A DNA stretch of 56,394 bases from Pseudomonadota bacterium (GTDB taxonomy: Bacteria > Chloroflexota > UBA6077 > JAJPHF01), in the NCBI GenBank assembly GCA_021325365.1, contig JAJPHF010000097.1, positions 1 to 56,394 on the forward strand, given 5' to 3'. The first letter of the stretch is position 1. Each line of letters begins with the position of its first letter. Both the position numbers and the translations under genes were made by a program. Under the pieces are notes generated by a model. The model had not been told where the DNA came from. It did not search any database and saw only the letters and a list, made by a program, of their open reading frames with translations. Of this stretch, positions 41,458 through 50,173 are shown piece after piece.

Positions 41458-41931
41458 CTATGCGTCGTGGATCTGCTGGGCCAGGTAGTTCTCCAGCCCG
41501 ACCTGGCTGATCGTCTGCTGCTGCGTCTCCAGCCAGTCCAGCTGCTGCTCCTCGCCGGCGATCATCTCTTCCAGCATGCCCCGCGTGGTGTAGTCGCCCA
41601 CCTGCGCGCAGTGCCCGATCGCCTCCGCCAGCGCGCTGACGGCGTTACGCTCCAGGTCGGCGTCCAGCCGGATGTCCTCGGGGGCGTTCTCCCCGACGCG
41701 CACGGTGCCCAGCCGCTGGAGGTTGGGCAGCCCTTCCAGGTAGAGGATGTGGGCGATGAGCTGCTGAGCGTCCTTCATCTCGTCGATGCTAAAGTCGCGC
41801 AGCTTGTGGTACAGCCGCTCGTAGCCCCACTGGCGGCACATCTCGGCGTGCAGGAAGTACTGATTGATCGCCGTCAGCTCGTTGGTCAGGATCGCGTTGA
41901 GCCGCTCGACCACGCCCTCTTTCGCCTGCAC
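41458..41931 (-). CDS. bfr: Bacterioferritin with substituted ferroxidase histidines
   Basis: 157 aa from GTG 41931, which has AAAGGAG 6 nt upstream and gives the usual QAKEGVVERLN start; a TTG at 41952 would add 7 residues and place that ribosome site inside the gene. Typical length. Heme ligand M52 (DEM) and the carboxylates E18, E51, E94 and E127 are kept. Both ferroxidase histidines are changed: position 54 is Asp (DEMKDAQ for the usual DEMKHA) and position 130 is Gln (GEEQQLDWLE for DEEGHIDWLE). Iron oxidation may be altered or rely on a partner subunit. Convergent with bfd. Confidence 0.9.
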   Translation of the reverse strand: MQAKEGVVERLNAILTNELTAINQYFLHAEMCRQWGYERLYHKLRDFSIDEMKDAQQLIAHILYLEGLPNLQRLGTVRVGENAPEDIRLDADLERNAVSALAEAIGHCAQVGDYTTRGMLEEMIAGEEQQLDWLETQQQTISQVGLENYLAQQIHDA

Positions 41932-42036
41932 GATCGTCTCCTTTGCACGCAAGCTTAACAGCTACCGCAGCCCAGCCGTCCGGCGTGCCTGAGGCAGTAT
42001 AGCCCCTATCGACACGCCCGGCCGCCGTGGTTCGGC

Positions 42037-43101
42037 TCAGTCGCAGGCCACCTCGGGGGTATACACCTGGTGCAGCACGGTCCCCGAGTCGCCGCCATAG
42101 GTCACCGCCCCGCCGGCGATGTGAATGCGGCCGTCGAACACCGCCGCGCCGATCTGCCCGTGCATCGGCGTGGACATGGGCGTCAGCTCGTACCAGGTGT
42201 CGCTGCGGGGGTCGAGCGCCTCGGTCTGCGGGAACACGCCGCGCGGGTCGGCGCGGTTGCGCTCGCCGCCGAACACGTACAGGCAATGGCCCACTACCGC
42301 AAACGCCATGCCGGAGCGAATCGTCGGCGCGGGCGGCCCGGGCGCCCAGGTGTTCGTCTCGGGATCGTACACCTCGGTCACGTTGGTCAGCTCGCTATCG
42401 AAGCCGCCGCCAAACCGCCCGCCCACCACGTAGAGCTTGCCGTCGATCGCGCCGGCGGCCAGGTGGTTGCGCGCCGTGGGCATGTCGGGCAGCACCGTCC
42501 AGGCGTCCGTCGCGGGGTCGTACATCTCTAGCTCGTATCCCGCCGGCGGCCGGCCGCCCACCACGTAGATCTTGTCGTTCAGCGCCACCGCGGCGCCCGC
42601 GCTGCGCCCGGTGGGCATCGGCGCGCGCGGCTCCCAGTCGCCCACCGCCGGGTCCAGCGCGAACACCGTGTCTACGAATAGCGACGGCCGGCCGGTGCCG
42701 GCGCCGTCGAACTCGCCCCCGATCGCGTACAGCGTGCCGTTGACGCTGGCCGCCATGACGTGGTGCAGCGGCATCGGCAGCGGCGGCCCCAGCTCCCAGT
42801 GGTCGGTCGCCGCGTCCCACACCTGCACGGCGTCCGACGGGATGCGGCCGGTCGGATAGCCGCCGATCACGTACATCCGCCCGTCCAGCTCGGCGACGGC
42901 GCTCTCCGACCGCGGCTGCAGCATGAAGGTGGCGGGCGCCCACGGCTCCTCGGCGCCCTGCGCCGCGCCGGGCCGTGCCCCCGCGGCGGCCCCGGCGAGC
43001 GCCGCCACCAGCAGCGCGGCCACCGTGACCCGGGCCGCGAGCCGCCCATGGCGGCCGCACGCGTGGCGCTCGCCGGTACCCATCAGGGACTTGATCAGCA
43101 T
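42037..43101 (-). CDS. Secreted Kelch-repeat protein
   Basis: 354 aa, ATG 43101 with AGAGGAG 8 nt upstream (the frame extends to 43251 without support). Signal peptide-like hydrophobic segment ending ARPGAAQGA. About six Kelch repeats follow, each ~48 residues with (L/M)YVIGG or (I/L)YVVGG and a later W: RMYVIGGYPTGR, TLYAIGGEFDG, KIYVVGGRPPAG, KLYVVGGRFGGG, CLYVFGGERNRA, RIHIAGGAVTYG. It should form a beta-propeller outside the membrane. Partner unknown; divergent from senA. Confidence 0.87.
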   Translation of the reverse strand: MLIKSLMGTGERHACGRHGRLAARVTVAALLVAALAGAAAGARPGAAQGAEEPWAPATFMLQPRSESAVAELDGRMYVIGGYPTGRIPSDAVQVWDAATDHWELGPPLPMPLHHVMAASVNGTLYAIGGEFDGAGTGRPSLFVDTVFALDPAVGDWEPRAPMPTGRSAGAAVALNDKIYVVGGRPPAGYELEMYDPATDAWTVLPDMPTARNHLAAGAIDGKLYVVGGRFGGGFDSELTNVTEVYDPETNTWAPGPPAPTIRSGMAFAVVGHCLYVFGGERNRADPRGVFPQTEALDPRSDTWYELTPMSTPMHGQIGAAVFDGRIHIAGGAVTYGGDSGTVLHQVYTPEVACD

Positions 43102-43296
43102 CGCTCGCTCCTCTCCCCGGCGCCTACTGGCCGGTCTCCACCGTCGCGCGCCGCTGGCCCGACGGCGCCGGGGAGAGCGCCAGCCGGGCTTGGGCCGCAC
43201 GCGGCCCCTGTACATCGACCGTATACCACCAACCCAAGAAACCTGCATCACTTGCGGCTTCCGGGCGTTTGGTCACGCACGCAGCAGCATTTTAGC

Positions 43297-43325
43297 TTAT
43301 CAGTGGAATTAGTATGGATTATATA
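43297..43325 (+). promoter_or_regulatory. AT-rich promoter upstream of senA
   Basis: TTATCA (43297-43302), 17-nt spacer, TATATA (43320-43325). The region 43290-43330 is the most AT-rich of the 302-bp gap, and transcription would begin near 43332, leaving ~70 nt before the GTG at 43404. Confidence 0.45.
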
Positions 43326-43403
43326 TGGGAGATGCGCGCCAATCGTGCCAAATGTGGCAGAATACGGTGGCCCAGCCCCAGGTCACGCCGAGGATTCAGC
43401 GCC

Positions 43404-44720
43404 GTGCCAGCAACACGCACGCCAACCGTCACCGCCCTCGAAGAGATGCTCGTTGACGCGCGGGAAACCCTGCTTGCGCTGGTCGCCGACCTGACCGACG
43501 CGCAGCTACTCGGCCCGCGGCTGCGCATCGTTAACCCGCCGCTCTGGGAGATCGGGCACGTCGCCTGGTTTCAGGAGAAGTGGACGCTGCGCCACCTGCG
43601 CGGCCTGCCGCCCGGCCGTACCGACGCCGACCGCCTGTACGACTCGGCGGCCGTGGCCCACGACACCCGTTGGGACCTGCCGCTGCCCGACCGGCCGACA
43701 ACGCTGGCCCTAATGCAAGCGACGCTCGATCGCGTGCTCGGCTACCTCCGCGCCGAGCCGCTCGCCGACGCGGCGCGGTACTTTCACCTGCTCGCTCTTT
43801 TCCACGAGGACATGCACGCCGAGGCGCTCGGGTATACGCGGCAGACGCACGGCTACGCCCCGCCGTCGCTGCCCGTCCCGCCGGCCGCCGAGATACCCGG
43901 GGGCGGCCCGCTGCCGGGCGACGTGGCGGTGCCCGGCGGGCGCTTCCTGCTCGGCGCGGCGCCGGACGACGGCTTCGTGTTCGACAACGAGAAGTGGGCG
44001 CATCCCGTCGCGGTGGCGCCGTTCCGCATCGCGCGGGCCGCCGTGACGAACGCCGAGTTTGCCGCTTTCGTCGACGACGGCGGCTACCAGCAGGCGCGCT
44101 GGTGGAGCGCGGCCGGCTGGGACTGGCGCGAGCGGGCGGGCGCCGCGCAGCCGGTGTACTGGCAGCGCGGCCCGGACGGCTGGCGCGTGCGCCGGTTCGA
44201 CGCCTGGGAGCCGCTCGCGCCGCACCGGCCCGCGCTGCACGTCAACTGGTACGAGGCCGAGGCGTACTGCAACTGGGCCGGGCGGCGGCTGCCCACCGAG
44301 GCCGAGTGGGAGATGGCGGCCGCGGCCGAGCCGGCGGCCGGCGGCGCCTGGCGCAAGCGGCGCTTCCCGTGGGGCGACGAGGCCCCGACGCCCGAGCGCG
44401 CAAACCTGGACTGGCGGCGCGGCGGCACCGTGGACGTGGGCGCGCTGCCCGCCGGGGACAGCTACTTCGGCTGCCGGCAGATGGTTGGCAACGTTTGGGA
44501 GTGGACCGCCAGCGACTTCGGCCCCTACCCGGGCTTCGTGGTCGATCCGTACAAGGAATACTCGGAGCCCTGGTTCGGCGACCACAAAGTCTTGCGTGGC
44601 GGCTGCTGGACCACGCGCGGCCGCCTCATTCGCAACACCTGGCGCAACTTCTACCAGCCCGACCGGCGGGACGTCTGGGCTGGCTTCCGGACGTGCGCGC
44701 GGGAGGCGCCGGGCCGGTGA
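43404..44720 (+). CDS. senA: EgtB-like sulfoxide-synthase family protein, probable selenoneine synthase SenA
   Basis: 438 aa from GTG 43404, with GAGGA 9 nt upstream. An ATG at 43314 in frame would place the promoter inside the gene and adds a non-conserved basic stretch. The N-terminal DinB-like half carries the three iron-binding histidines: H52 (EIGHVAWF), H134 and H138 (FHEDMH). The C-terminal half is an FGE-sulfatase fold (VNWYEAEAYCNWAGRRLPTEAEWEMAA, NVWEWTASDFGPYPGF, LRGGCWTT). EgtB and SenA share this architecture. SenA joins a selenosugar to hercynine with O2. The call as SenA rests on the coupled senB gene (4-bp GTGA overlap). No egtA, egtC, egtD or egtE in the window, so hercynine must come from elsewhere. 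Confidence 0.85.
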   Translation: MPATRTPTVTALEEMLVDARETLLALVADLTDAQLLGPRLRIVNPPLWEIGHVAWFQEKWTLRHLRGLPPGRTDADRLYDSAAVAHDTRWDLPLPDRPTTLALMQATLDRVLGYLRAEPLADAARYFHLLALFHEDMHAEALGYTRQTHGYAPPSLPVPPAAEIPGGGPLPGDVAVPGGRFLLGAAPDDGFVFDNEKWAHPVAVAPFRIARAAVTNAEFAAFVDDGGYQQARWWSAAGWDWRERAGAAQPVYWQRGPDGWRVRRFDAWEPLAPHRPALHVNWYEAEAYCNWAGRRLPTEAEWEMAAAAEPAAGGAWRKRRFPWGDEAPTPERANLDWRRGGTVDVGALPAGDSYFGCRQMVGNVWEWTASDFGPYPGFVVDPYKEYSEPWFGDHKVLRGGCWTTRGRLIRNTWRNFYQPDRRDVWAGFRTCAREAPGR

Positions 44721-45727
44721 AGCTCCAGATCGTCACGCCCCAGCACGAGAGCGCGATCACCGGCAACCTCGTCACGGCCGCGCGCTACCGCGCCCTGCTG
44801 CGCCGCCTCGGCCACCGCGTGACCGTGACGGCAGCCTACGACGGCACGCCCTGCGACGCGCTGATCGCGCTCCACGCCCGCCGCAGCTTCCCGTCCGTGC
44901 AGCAGTTCGCCGCCGTGCACCCCGAGCGACCGCTGATCGTCGTGCTGACGGGCACCGACCTCTACCGCGACATCCAGAGCGACGCCGACGCCCAGCGCGC
45001 GCTCGACCTCGCCACACGCCTGGTCGTCCTCCAGCGCCAGGGGCTCGCGGAGCTGCCGGCGGCGCTGCGCGACAAGACGCGCGTGATCTACCAGGGGGCG
45101 CCGTGCCTGCGCGCCGCGGTCCAGCGACCCGCTCGGGAGTTCCGAGTCTGCGTCGTAGGGCACCTGCGGCCCGAGAAGGACCCGCTGCGCACGGCGCTGG
45201 CCGCCCGCGAGCTGCCGGCGGCGTCACGCCTCCGCGTGCTGCACGTGGGCGCGGCGCTGAGTCCTGAGTGGGCCGAGGCGGCTCGCGCGGAGATGGCCTG
45301 CAACCCCCGCTACCGCTGGCTGGGCGAGCAGCCGCACGCGCGGGCGCGGCGGCTCATTGCCAGCAGCCACCTGCTGGCGCTCACGTCGCTGATGGAGGGC
45401 AGCTCGAACGCGCTGGGCGAGGCGCTGGCGCAGCCGACCCCCACGCCGGTCGTCGCCGCGCGCATCGGCGGGCTGGTCGGCACGCTGGGCGACGACTATC
45501 CCGGCTACTTCCCCGTCGGGGACACCGCCGCCCTGACCGCGCTGCTCTGGCGGGCCGAAACGGACGCCGCCTTCTACGCCGCGCTCGCGGCCGGCTGTGC
45601 CCGCGCCGCCCCGCTCGTCGCGCCCGAGCGCGAGCGCGCCGCCTGGGCCGCGCTGCTCGCCGAGCTGCCCACGCCCGCTCCCCGCCGCCGCGCCCCCGCG
45701 CGGGTGGCCGTGGGCGCCGCGCGCTAG
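44717..45727 (+). CDS. senB: TIGR04348-type glycosyltransferase, selenosugar synthase SenB
   Basis: 336 aa, GTG 44717 overlapping the senA stop. GT-B fold of the TIGR04348 family with its signatures in order: IVTPQHESAITGNLVTAARY, DALIALHARRS, PLIVVLTGTDLYRDI, ATRLVVLQRQGL, VCVVGHLRPEKDPLRTA, CNPRYRWLGEQPHARARRLI, LTSLMEGSSNALGEAL and DDYPGYFPVGDTAALT. SenB proteins make a 1-seleno sugar from selenophosphate and a UDP-sugar, the selenium donor for SenA. The usual third gene, senC (SelD-like selenophosphate synthetase), does not follow; selenophosphate would have to come from SelD or SenC elsewhere. Confidence 0.9.
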   Translation: MKLQIVTPQHESAITGNLVTAARYRALLRRLGHRVTVTAAYDGTPCDALIALHARRSFPSVQQFAAVHPERPLIVVLTGTDLYRDIQSDADAQRALDLATRLVVLQRQGLAELPAALRDKTRVIYQGAPCLRAAVQRPAREFRVCVVGHLRPEKDPLRTALAARELPAASRLRVLHVGAALSPEWAEAARAEMACNPRYRWLGEQPHARARRLIASSHLLALTSLMEGSSNALGEALAQPTPTPVVAARIGGLVGTLGDDYPGYFPVGDTAALTALLWRAETDAAFYAALAAGCARAAPLVAPERERAAWAALLAELPTPAPRRRAPARVAVGAAR

Positions 45728-45882
45728 CCTCGCAACGATTGGACGAGGCCAAACCCCGATAGGCAGAGCACCTACGGTGGTGGCAGGTTAACCCCCAGGA
45801 CAGAACGGGGGCTAGTCCTCTACCCGTGGCCCCCCGACTGATGAAGGATGGAGGCGACACGCGACAGTGTGGGGAGGGAACG

Positions 45883-46803
45883 GTGCAGCCCATATCCTGC
45901 TCAGCGGCGATGCGCGGCCTCGTCGCGATCGCGGTGGTCGTCGCGTTGACCTTACTCAGTCCCGCACAGCTCTCCAGCCCCACAGTGCGAGCACAGGAGG
46001 CCGACGATGGGCATCTCCTGCGGGAGCTTGCCGAACGCCTGCTCCAGAACGCGTTCGGGTCGCCTGGCCCGTCGCCGCCCGCCGTCGATTTGTTCCCCGG
46101 GAACGTCCCGCCTGATCTGCCACTCGTGATACGAGTGCCCCCCGGCGGACGCCTCGTCGGCAGCATGGTGCGAGGGCCGGGCGGCGCTCTGCCGGCCGGC
46201 ACCTTGGTTCTCCTGGTCGCTCCGGGAGAGCCCCGCGAGATCACCCGCTTCTACGAGCAGGCGTTCGAGGAACAGGGCTGGGTTCTAGAACCCGGGAGTA
46301 CGCCACCCAGTGGGTTCCAGGCAATTGAGACCAACGCCAGCGCCTTCTGCCAGCCCGCCGGCAGTGGACGGGTTTCCGTCATCGTGACGCCGCAAACCGA
46401 TGGGCGCGACGACGTGCGAATTGACGTACGCGAGGGGCCCGGGCCGTGCGGGACGCTCCCCCCGCTGCCGCTCCCACCAGGTGCGAGTCTGGTGCCCCGG
46501 CTAGAGGGGCGGGAAGGCATGCGGCTGCAGCCTACGGGGGCAACCGTGTCGGGGCCTAACCACTGGGCCTCGGCCTCCATCGCCCTCACCGACGAGAGCC
46601 CCGGAAGCCTTGAGGCGTTCTTTGCGCAGCAATTGGCAGCGGCCGGCTGGCAGCGACGAGCGGGCCAGGCCGACGGCCCGCTCGCCTGGAGCCAGTGGCG
46701 CATACCGACGGCGAGCGACTGGCGGGGGCTGCTGCTCGTGTACGAGGGGCCGGGCGAGCATCAACGCACGTTCTCGGTGCAGGTCGATCGGCCCCCGCCG
46801 TAG
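45883..46803 (+). CDS. Secreted protein with two tandem similar domains
   Basis: 306 aa from GTG 45883 (GGGGAGGGAA 3-8 nt upstream); GTG 45826 and ATG 45841 are weaker starts. Signal peptide (GLVAIAVVVALTLLSPAQLSS), then two related ~110-residue units. Each has an LPPG-x-LV start (VPPGGRLVGSMVRG; LPPGASLVPRLEG) and a helix ending in a Phe-rich segment and GW (TRFYEQAFEEQGWVLEP; EAFFAQQLAAAGWQRR). No known family. It is 155 bp after senB with no visible terminator, so co-expression is possible but unproven. Confidence 0.65.
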   Translation: MQPISCSAAMRGLVAIAVVVALTLLSPAQLSSPTVRAQEADDGHLLRELAERLLQNAFGSPGPSPPAVDLFPGNVPPDLPLVIRVPPGGRLVGSMVRGPGGALPAGTLVLLVAPGEPREITRFYEQAFEEQGWVLEPGSTPPSGFQAIETNASAFCQPAGSGRVSVIVTPQTDGRDDVRIDVREGPGPCGTLPPLPLPPGASLVPRLEGREGMRLQPTGATVSGPNHWASASIALTDESPGSLEAFFAQQLAAAGWQRRAGQADGPLAWSQWRIPTASDWRGLLLVYEGPGEHQRTFSVQVDRPPP

Positions 46804-46909
46804 GGGACGCCGAACGAGGAGACGCCGAGGGCAGCCGTTTACGGACACGCCCGGCCAGGAGCGCGGCCGACTTACCTAATGCTCGGTTCGGGGCAACGAT
46901 GCTACCTGT

Positions 46910-47644
46910 TCAAGCCGGGGTGAACTGGGCCAGGTCGTAGATGCCGAGCTGCTGCTCCAGCGCTTGCACCTGGTCGCGCGCCATGTCGAAGCCGTCGCCG
47001 CCGAACATCTGGCGCTCGCGGTCCTCGAACTGGTCGCCCAGCGCGTCGTACTCGTCGGGCGAAAGCAGCTTGTGGAACGCGGGGAAGAGGACCGTGTCCT
47101 CGCGGGCCTCGTGCGGACGGTACATGCGGATGAACTGCCGAATGGAGTCGGCGAGCGCCTGGCGGCTCGTCGGGTCCCGGAGCCCGTCGGTCGTCGCGAG
47201 CGCCAGGATGCGGTCGGTGACGCGGCGCCCGGCGTCGTGCTGCTGCTGCAACACCGTCACCAGGTCCACGAGCGTGCCCGCCTGCTGGAAGCGCGGGAAC
47301 AGGTAGTTCTCCTCGGTCCGCTCGTGGTAGTCCTCGACAAAGCGGCGGATGAGGCCCGCGGCGCTGTTGAGCACGGCCGGGTCCACCTCCTGCTGGCCGT
47401 CCAGGCGGCGCAAGCCCTCCTCGTAGACGAGCAGCACGCGGTTCAGGATCCCGTGCTCGCGCATCAGGTCCTCGTTGGCGGAGACCTCCTCGCCCTGCCC
47501 TTGGTCTTGCGCCCAGACCATGCCCAGGCCCCGCCCGGGCGCGACCAGCGAGCCGCCCGCCCCGGCGAGCAGCAGCGCGGTACCAGTGGCCGCCGTCAGG
47601 TGCAGGAACCCGCGTCTGGGCTGCACGCAACCACGTGCCATCAT
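46910..47644 (-). CDS. Tat-exported hemerythrin HHE-domain protein
   Basis: 244 aa, ATG 47644 with AAGGAGG 7 nt upstream (ATGATG). Tat signal QPRRGFLHLTAATGTALLL, cleavage near AQD. The four-helix hemerythrin HHE domain has candidate diiron ligands in REHGIL, DYHERTEENYLFP, QQQHDAGR and YRPHEAREDTVLFPAFH. These proteins bind O2, NO or iron stress signals. Export by Tat fits a folded metalloprotein. It lies near other metal/redox genes. Confidence 0.85.
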   Translation of the reverse strand: MMARGCVQPRRGFLHLTAATGTALLLAGAGGSLVAPGRGLGMVWAQDQGQGEEVSANEDLMREHGILNRVLLVYEEGLRRLDGQQEVDPAVLNSAAGLIRRFVEDYHERTEENYLFPRFQQAGTLVDLVTVLQQQHDAGRRVTDRILALATTDGLRDPTSRQALADSIRQFIRMYRPHEAREDTVLFPAFHKLLSPDEYDALGDQFEDRERQMFGGDGFDMARDQVQALEQQLGIYDLAQFTPA

Positions 47645-47812
47645 CGCTCTTCCTCCTTGCGCGCCGAGCTGGCAAAAGCAGGGGCGGCGCGCCATGTCGC
47701 TGCCTCTGCCATCGCGCTCGCTGGCCTGCGCCCCTCCGCCGCCTCAGCACCCGGCCGAGCTGGTGCAGGTCTTTGATTACGTCAAACATCCGCACCAGCT
47801 CGGCGGACCAGC

Positions 47813-48016
47813 TCAGCGCCAGGCCGGCTTGCCCTGCTCGTAGTCGTCGTAGGCTTTGACCAGCCCACCCAGCACCTCGGCGGTGGTCTCGAACAGCGCC
47901 CGCGCCTTGGGCTCGGAGACCTTGCCCTCGTCTTCCCGCACGTGCGCCATGGTGTCCGCGAGCATCTGCTTGATCCGGCCGGTGTGGTGTCGGGGATCGG
48001 ATTCGGCGTGCTGCAT
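47813..48016 (-). CDS. Small helical protein, unknown
   Basis: 67 aa, ATG 48016 with AGGGAG about 8 nt upstream; the frame extends to 48097 without a ribosome site. Charged, helical: HHTGRIKQMLADTMAHVRED, EPKARALFETTAEVLGGLVKAYDDYEQGKPAWR. No family recognised. Divergent from the PadR regulator across a 194-bp gap containing two GCGATATCG sites, so it may be regulated by PadR. Confidence 0.6.
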   Translation of the reverse strand: MQHAESDPRHHTGRIKQMLADTMAHVREDEGKVSEPKARALFETTAEVLGGLVKAYDDYEQGKPAWR

Positions 48017-48107
48017 TGGAAGGCTCCCTTGTGCGTCCTGCGCGGGTGGCCGGGCCGCGTGGCGGGCCACCGATGCGGTAGGCGCCGCAAAATCCATGCC
48101 TCAGAGC

Positions 48108-48199
48108 GCGATATCGGCAACCGACAGGGCGAGTGTCGAGAGATGCATGGTGCCGGTTGCGTCAGGGCACGGCCGAGCAGTATCATCGAGCGATATCGC
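48108..48199. promoter_or_regulatory. Two GCGATATCG palindromes, candidate PadR operators
   Basis: GCGATATCG at 48108-48116 and GCGATATCGC at 48190-48199, 82 bp apart (start to start). The second is 11 bp upstream of the PadR ATG. They lie in the divergent gap between the small helical gene and padR, a common place for autoregulatory sites. Confidence 0.4.
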
Positions 48200-48210
48200 A
48201 GGCGGATAGT

Positions 48211-48567
48211 ATGCTGCGAGACTTCTTTCTTGGGTTCGTCAAGATTCACATTCTGCACCATGCCGTGCAGGCGCCGGTCTACGGCGTCGCGCTGATCGAG
48301 GAGCTGCGGCATCACGGCTACGAGCTGAGTCCGGGCACGCTCTACCCGGTGCTCCACGCGATGACGGAGGCAGGCTACCTGGCGCGCGAGAGCCGCGTCG
48401 TGGGCGGCAAGGTGCGCAAGTACTACACCGTCACCGAGGCGGGCCGCGCGGCGCTGGAGCAGGCGCTGCCCAAGATTCGGGAGCTAGTGGCCGAGGTCGT
48501 GGAAGGGCACGACCCGCCAGGCGGGCTGGCGGGCGACGCGCCGCGAAAGGAGCAGTCCGGTGGCTGA
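48211..48567 (+). CDS. PadR-family transcriptional regulator
   Basis: 118 aa, ATG 48211. Winged helix with the PadR signatures FVKIHILHHAVQAPVYGVALIEEL, YELSPGTLYPVLHAMTEAGYLARES and KVRKYYTVTEAGRAALEQAL. It heads a four-gene unit (coiled-coil, ChrA, cupredoxin); the stop overlaps the next start by 8 bp. PadR-linked chromate operons are known, so it probably represses its operon in the absence of chromate or a related stress. Confidence 0.9.
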   Translation: MLRDFFLGFVKIHILHHAVQAPVYGVALIEELRHHGYELSPGTLYPVLHAMTEAGYLARESRVVGGKVRKYYTVTEAGRAALEQALPKIRELVAEVVEGHDPPGGLAGDAPRKEQSGG

Positions 48568-48937
48568 GTCCACGCGGGAGACCAGCGGCGAGCTACAGCA
48601 GCTCGTGAGCGAGGTAGAGCAGCTACGGCAGCGTGTCCAATCCGTGTACCAGCGCACCCGCTATGAGGACCTGGAGCACGCGGACCTCGGGCTCCAGATT
48701 GTCCACCACGCTCTCGAGGAAGTGATCGAGCACACGGGCCAGGGCGGGCACATCCCATCCAGTCCCGATCCCCAGGCCCACCAGCAGGCCGAGGCCTGGC
48801 TCGGTCAGGTCCGCCAGCTCCAGAGCGACGCGAAGACGTTCCTGGGCACCCACCCGAGCGAGGACCTGGAGACGGCGATCAAGGCGCTGACCATCGCCGA
48901 GGGGTCGCTGCACGAGGTGGCCGAGCGCTATGAGTGA
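48560..48937 (+). CDS. Small coiled-coil protein in chromate operon
   Basis: 125 aa, GTG 48560 with AAAGGAG 7 nt upstream, overlapping padR. The N-terminal third is a heptad-rich coiled coil (ELQQLVSEVEQLRQRVQSVYQR). The rest is helical with several His (IVHHALEEVIEHTGQGGHIP, EAWLGQVRQLQSDAKTFLGTHP). No family recognised. Between regulator and ChrA, so possibly an accessory metal- or redox-sensing subunit. Confidence 0.65.
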   Translation: MAESTRETSGELQQLVSEVEQLRQRVQSVYQRTRYEDLEHADLGLQIVHHALEEVIEHTGQGGHIPSSPDPQAHQQAEAWLGQVRQLQSDAKTFLGTHPSEDLETAIKALTIAEGSLHEVAERYE

Positions 48938-48955
48938 GCGGACGCGCGGCCGGCC

Positions 48956-50173
48956 ATGAGCAGCGTCGAGCAAGAGTACGCGGTTAGCGAGACGCACGGG
49001 TCCCCGCTCGAAGTGCTGGGCGTGGCCACGCGCCTGGGGCTGACCTCGTTCGGCGGACCCATCGCGCACCTGGGCTACTTCCGCGAGGAGTACGTGGTCC
49101 GCCGCCGCTGGCTCGACGACCAGACGTACGTCGACCTCGTGGCCCTCTGTCAGTTCCTGCCCGGCCCGGCCAGCAGCGAGGTCGGCATCTCGATCGGCAT
49201 CCTGCGCGCCGGCCTGCTCGGCGGCCTGGCGGCGTGGCTCGGCTTCACGCTGCCGTCCGCGCTGGCGCTGCTCGTCTTCGCGTACGGTGTCAGCGCGCTC
49301 GGCGCGACCGACGCGGGCTGGCTGCACGGCCTCAAGATCGTGGCGGTGGCCGTGGTCGCCCAGGCGGTGTGGGGGATGGCGCGGACCCTTTGCCCCGACC
49401 GTACACGGGCGACGATGGCGGTGCTGGCGGCGCTGGTGGCGCTGGCCGCGCCGACGGCCGTGGGCCAGGTGCTGATCATCGCCATCGCCGGCCTCGTCGG
49501 CTGGCGGCTGCTGGGCGCGACCGCCCCGCCCGCCATGCCGACCCTGCACGTCCCCATCAGCCGCCGGACCAGCCTCGTCGCCTGGGTGCTGTTCTTCGGC
49601 CTGCTCGTCGGCCTGCCCCTGCTCCGCCAGCTAGAGCCCAGCCTGCCGCTGGCCGTCTTCGACAGCTTCTACCGCGTCGGCTCGCTCGTGTTCGGCGGCG
49701 GCCACGTGGTGCTGCCGCTGCTGCAAACCGAGGTCGTCCCGCCGGGCTGGGTCACGAATGCCCAGTTCATCGCCGGCTACGGGGCGGCGCAGGCCGTGCC
49801 GGGGCCGCTGTTCACCTTCTCGGCCTACCTGGGCGCGGTGATGCCCGCGCCGCTGACGGGCGTCCCGGGGGCCGCGCTGGCGCTGGTGGCGATGTTCCTG
49901 CCGGCCTTCCTGCTGGTGATCGGCGCGCTCCCCTGGTGGCACACGCTGCGCCGACAAGTCGGCTTTCAGGCGGCGCTTCGCGGCATCAACGCCGCGGTAG
50001 TCGGGCTCCTGCTGGCCGCGCTCTACCAGCCCGTGTGGACGAGCGCAATCACCAGCGCCGCCGACTTCGGGCTGGCGCTGGTGGCGGCCGGCCTGCTCAT
50101 GATCTGGAAAGTGCCCCCGTGGCTGGTGGTCGTCGTCTCGGCGCTCGGCGGTGCGCTGCTTGCGGCGTTCTGA
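48956..50173 (+). CDS. chrA: Chromate transporter ChrA (long, two-domain)
   Basis: 405 aa, ATG 48956. CHR superfamily with two homologous halves: TSFGGPIAHLGYFREEYVVRRRWL and LCQFLPGPASSEVGISIG in the first, VFGGGHVVLPLLQTEVVPPGWV and GAAQAVPGPLFTFSAYLGAV in the second. About ten to twelve helices. It exports chromate, driven by the membrane potential. The next gene begins inside its last codons. Confidence 0.93.
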   Translation: MSSVEQEYAVSETHGSPLEVLGVATRLGLTSFGGPIAHLGYFREEYVVRRRWLDDQTYVDLVALCQFLPGPASSEVGISIGILRAGLLGGLAAWLGFTLPSALALLVFAYGVSALGATDAGWLHGLKIVAVAVVAQAVWGMARTLCPDRTRATMAVLAALVALAAPTAVGQVLIIAIAGLVGWRLLGATAPPAMPTLHVPISRRTSLVAWVLFFGLLVGLPLLRQLEPSLPLAVFDSFYRVGSLVFGGGHVVLPLLQTEVVPPGWVTNAQFIAGYGAAQAVPGPLFTFSAYLGAVMPAPLTGVPGAALALVAMFLPAFLLVIGALPWWHTLRRQVGFQAALRGINAAVVGLLLAALYQPVWTSAITSAADFGLALVAAGLLMIWKVPPWLVVVVSALGGALLAAF

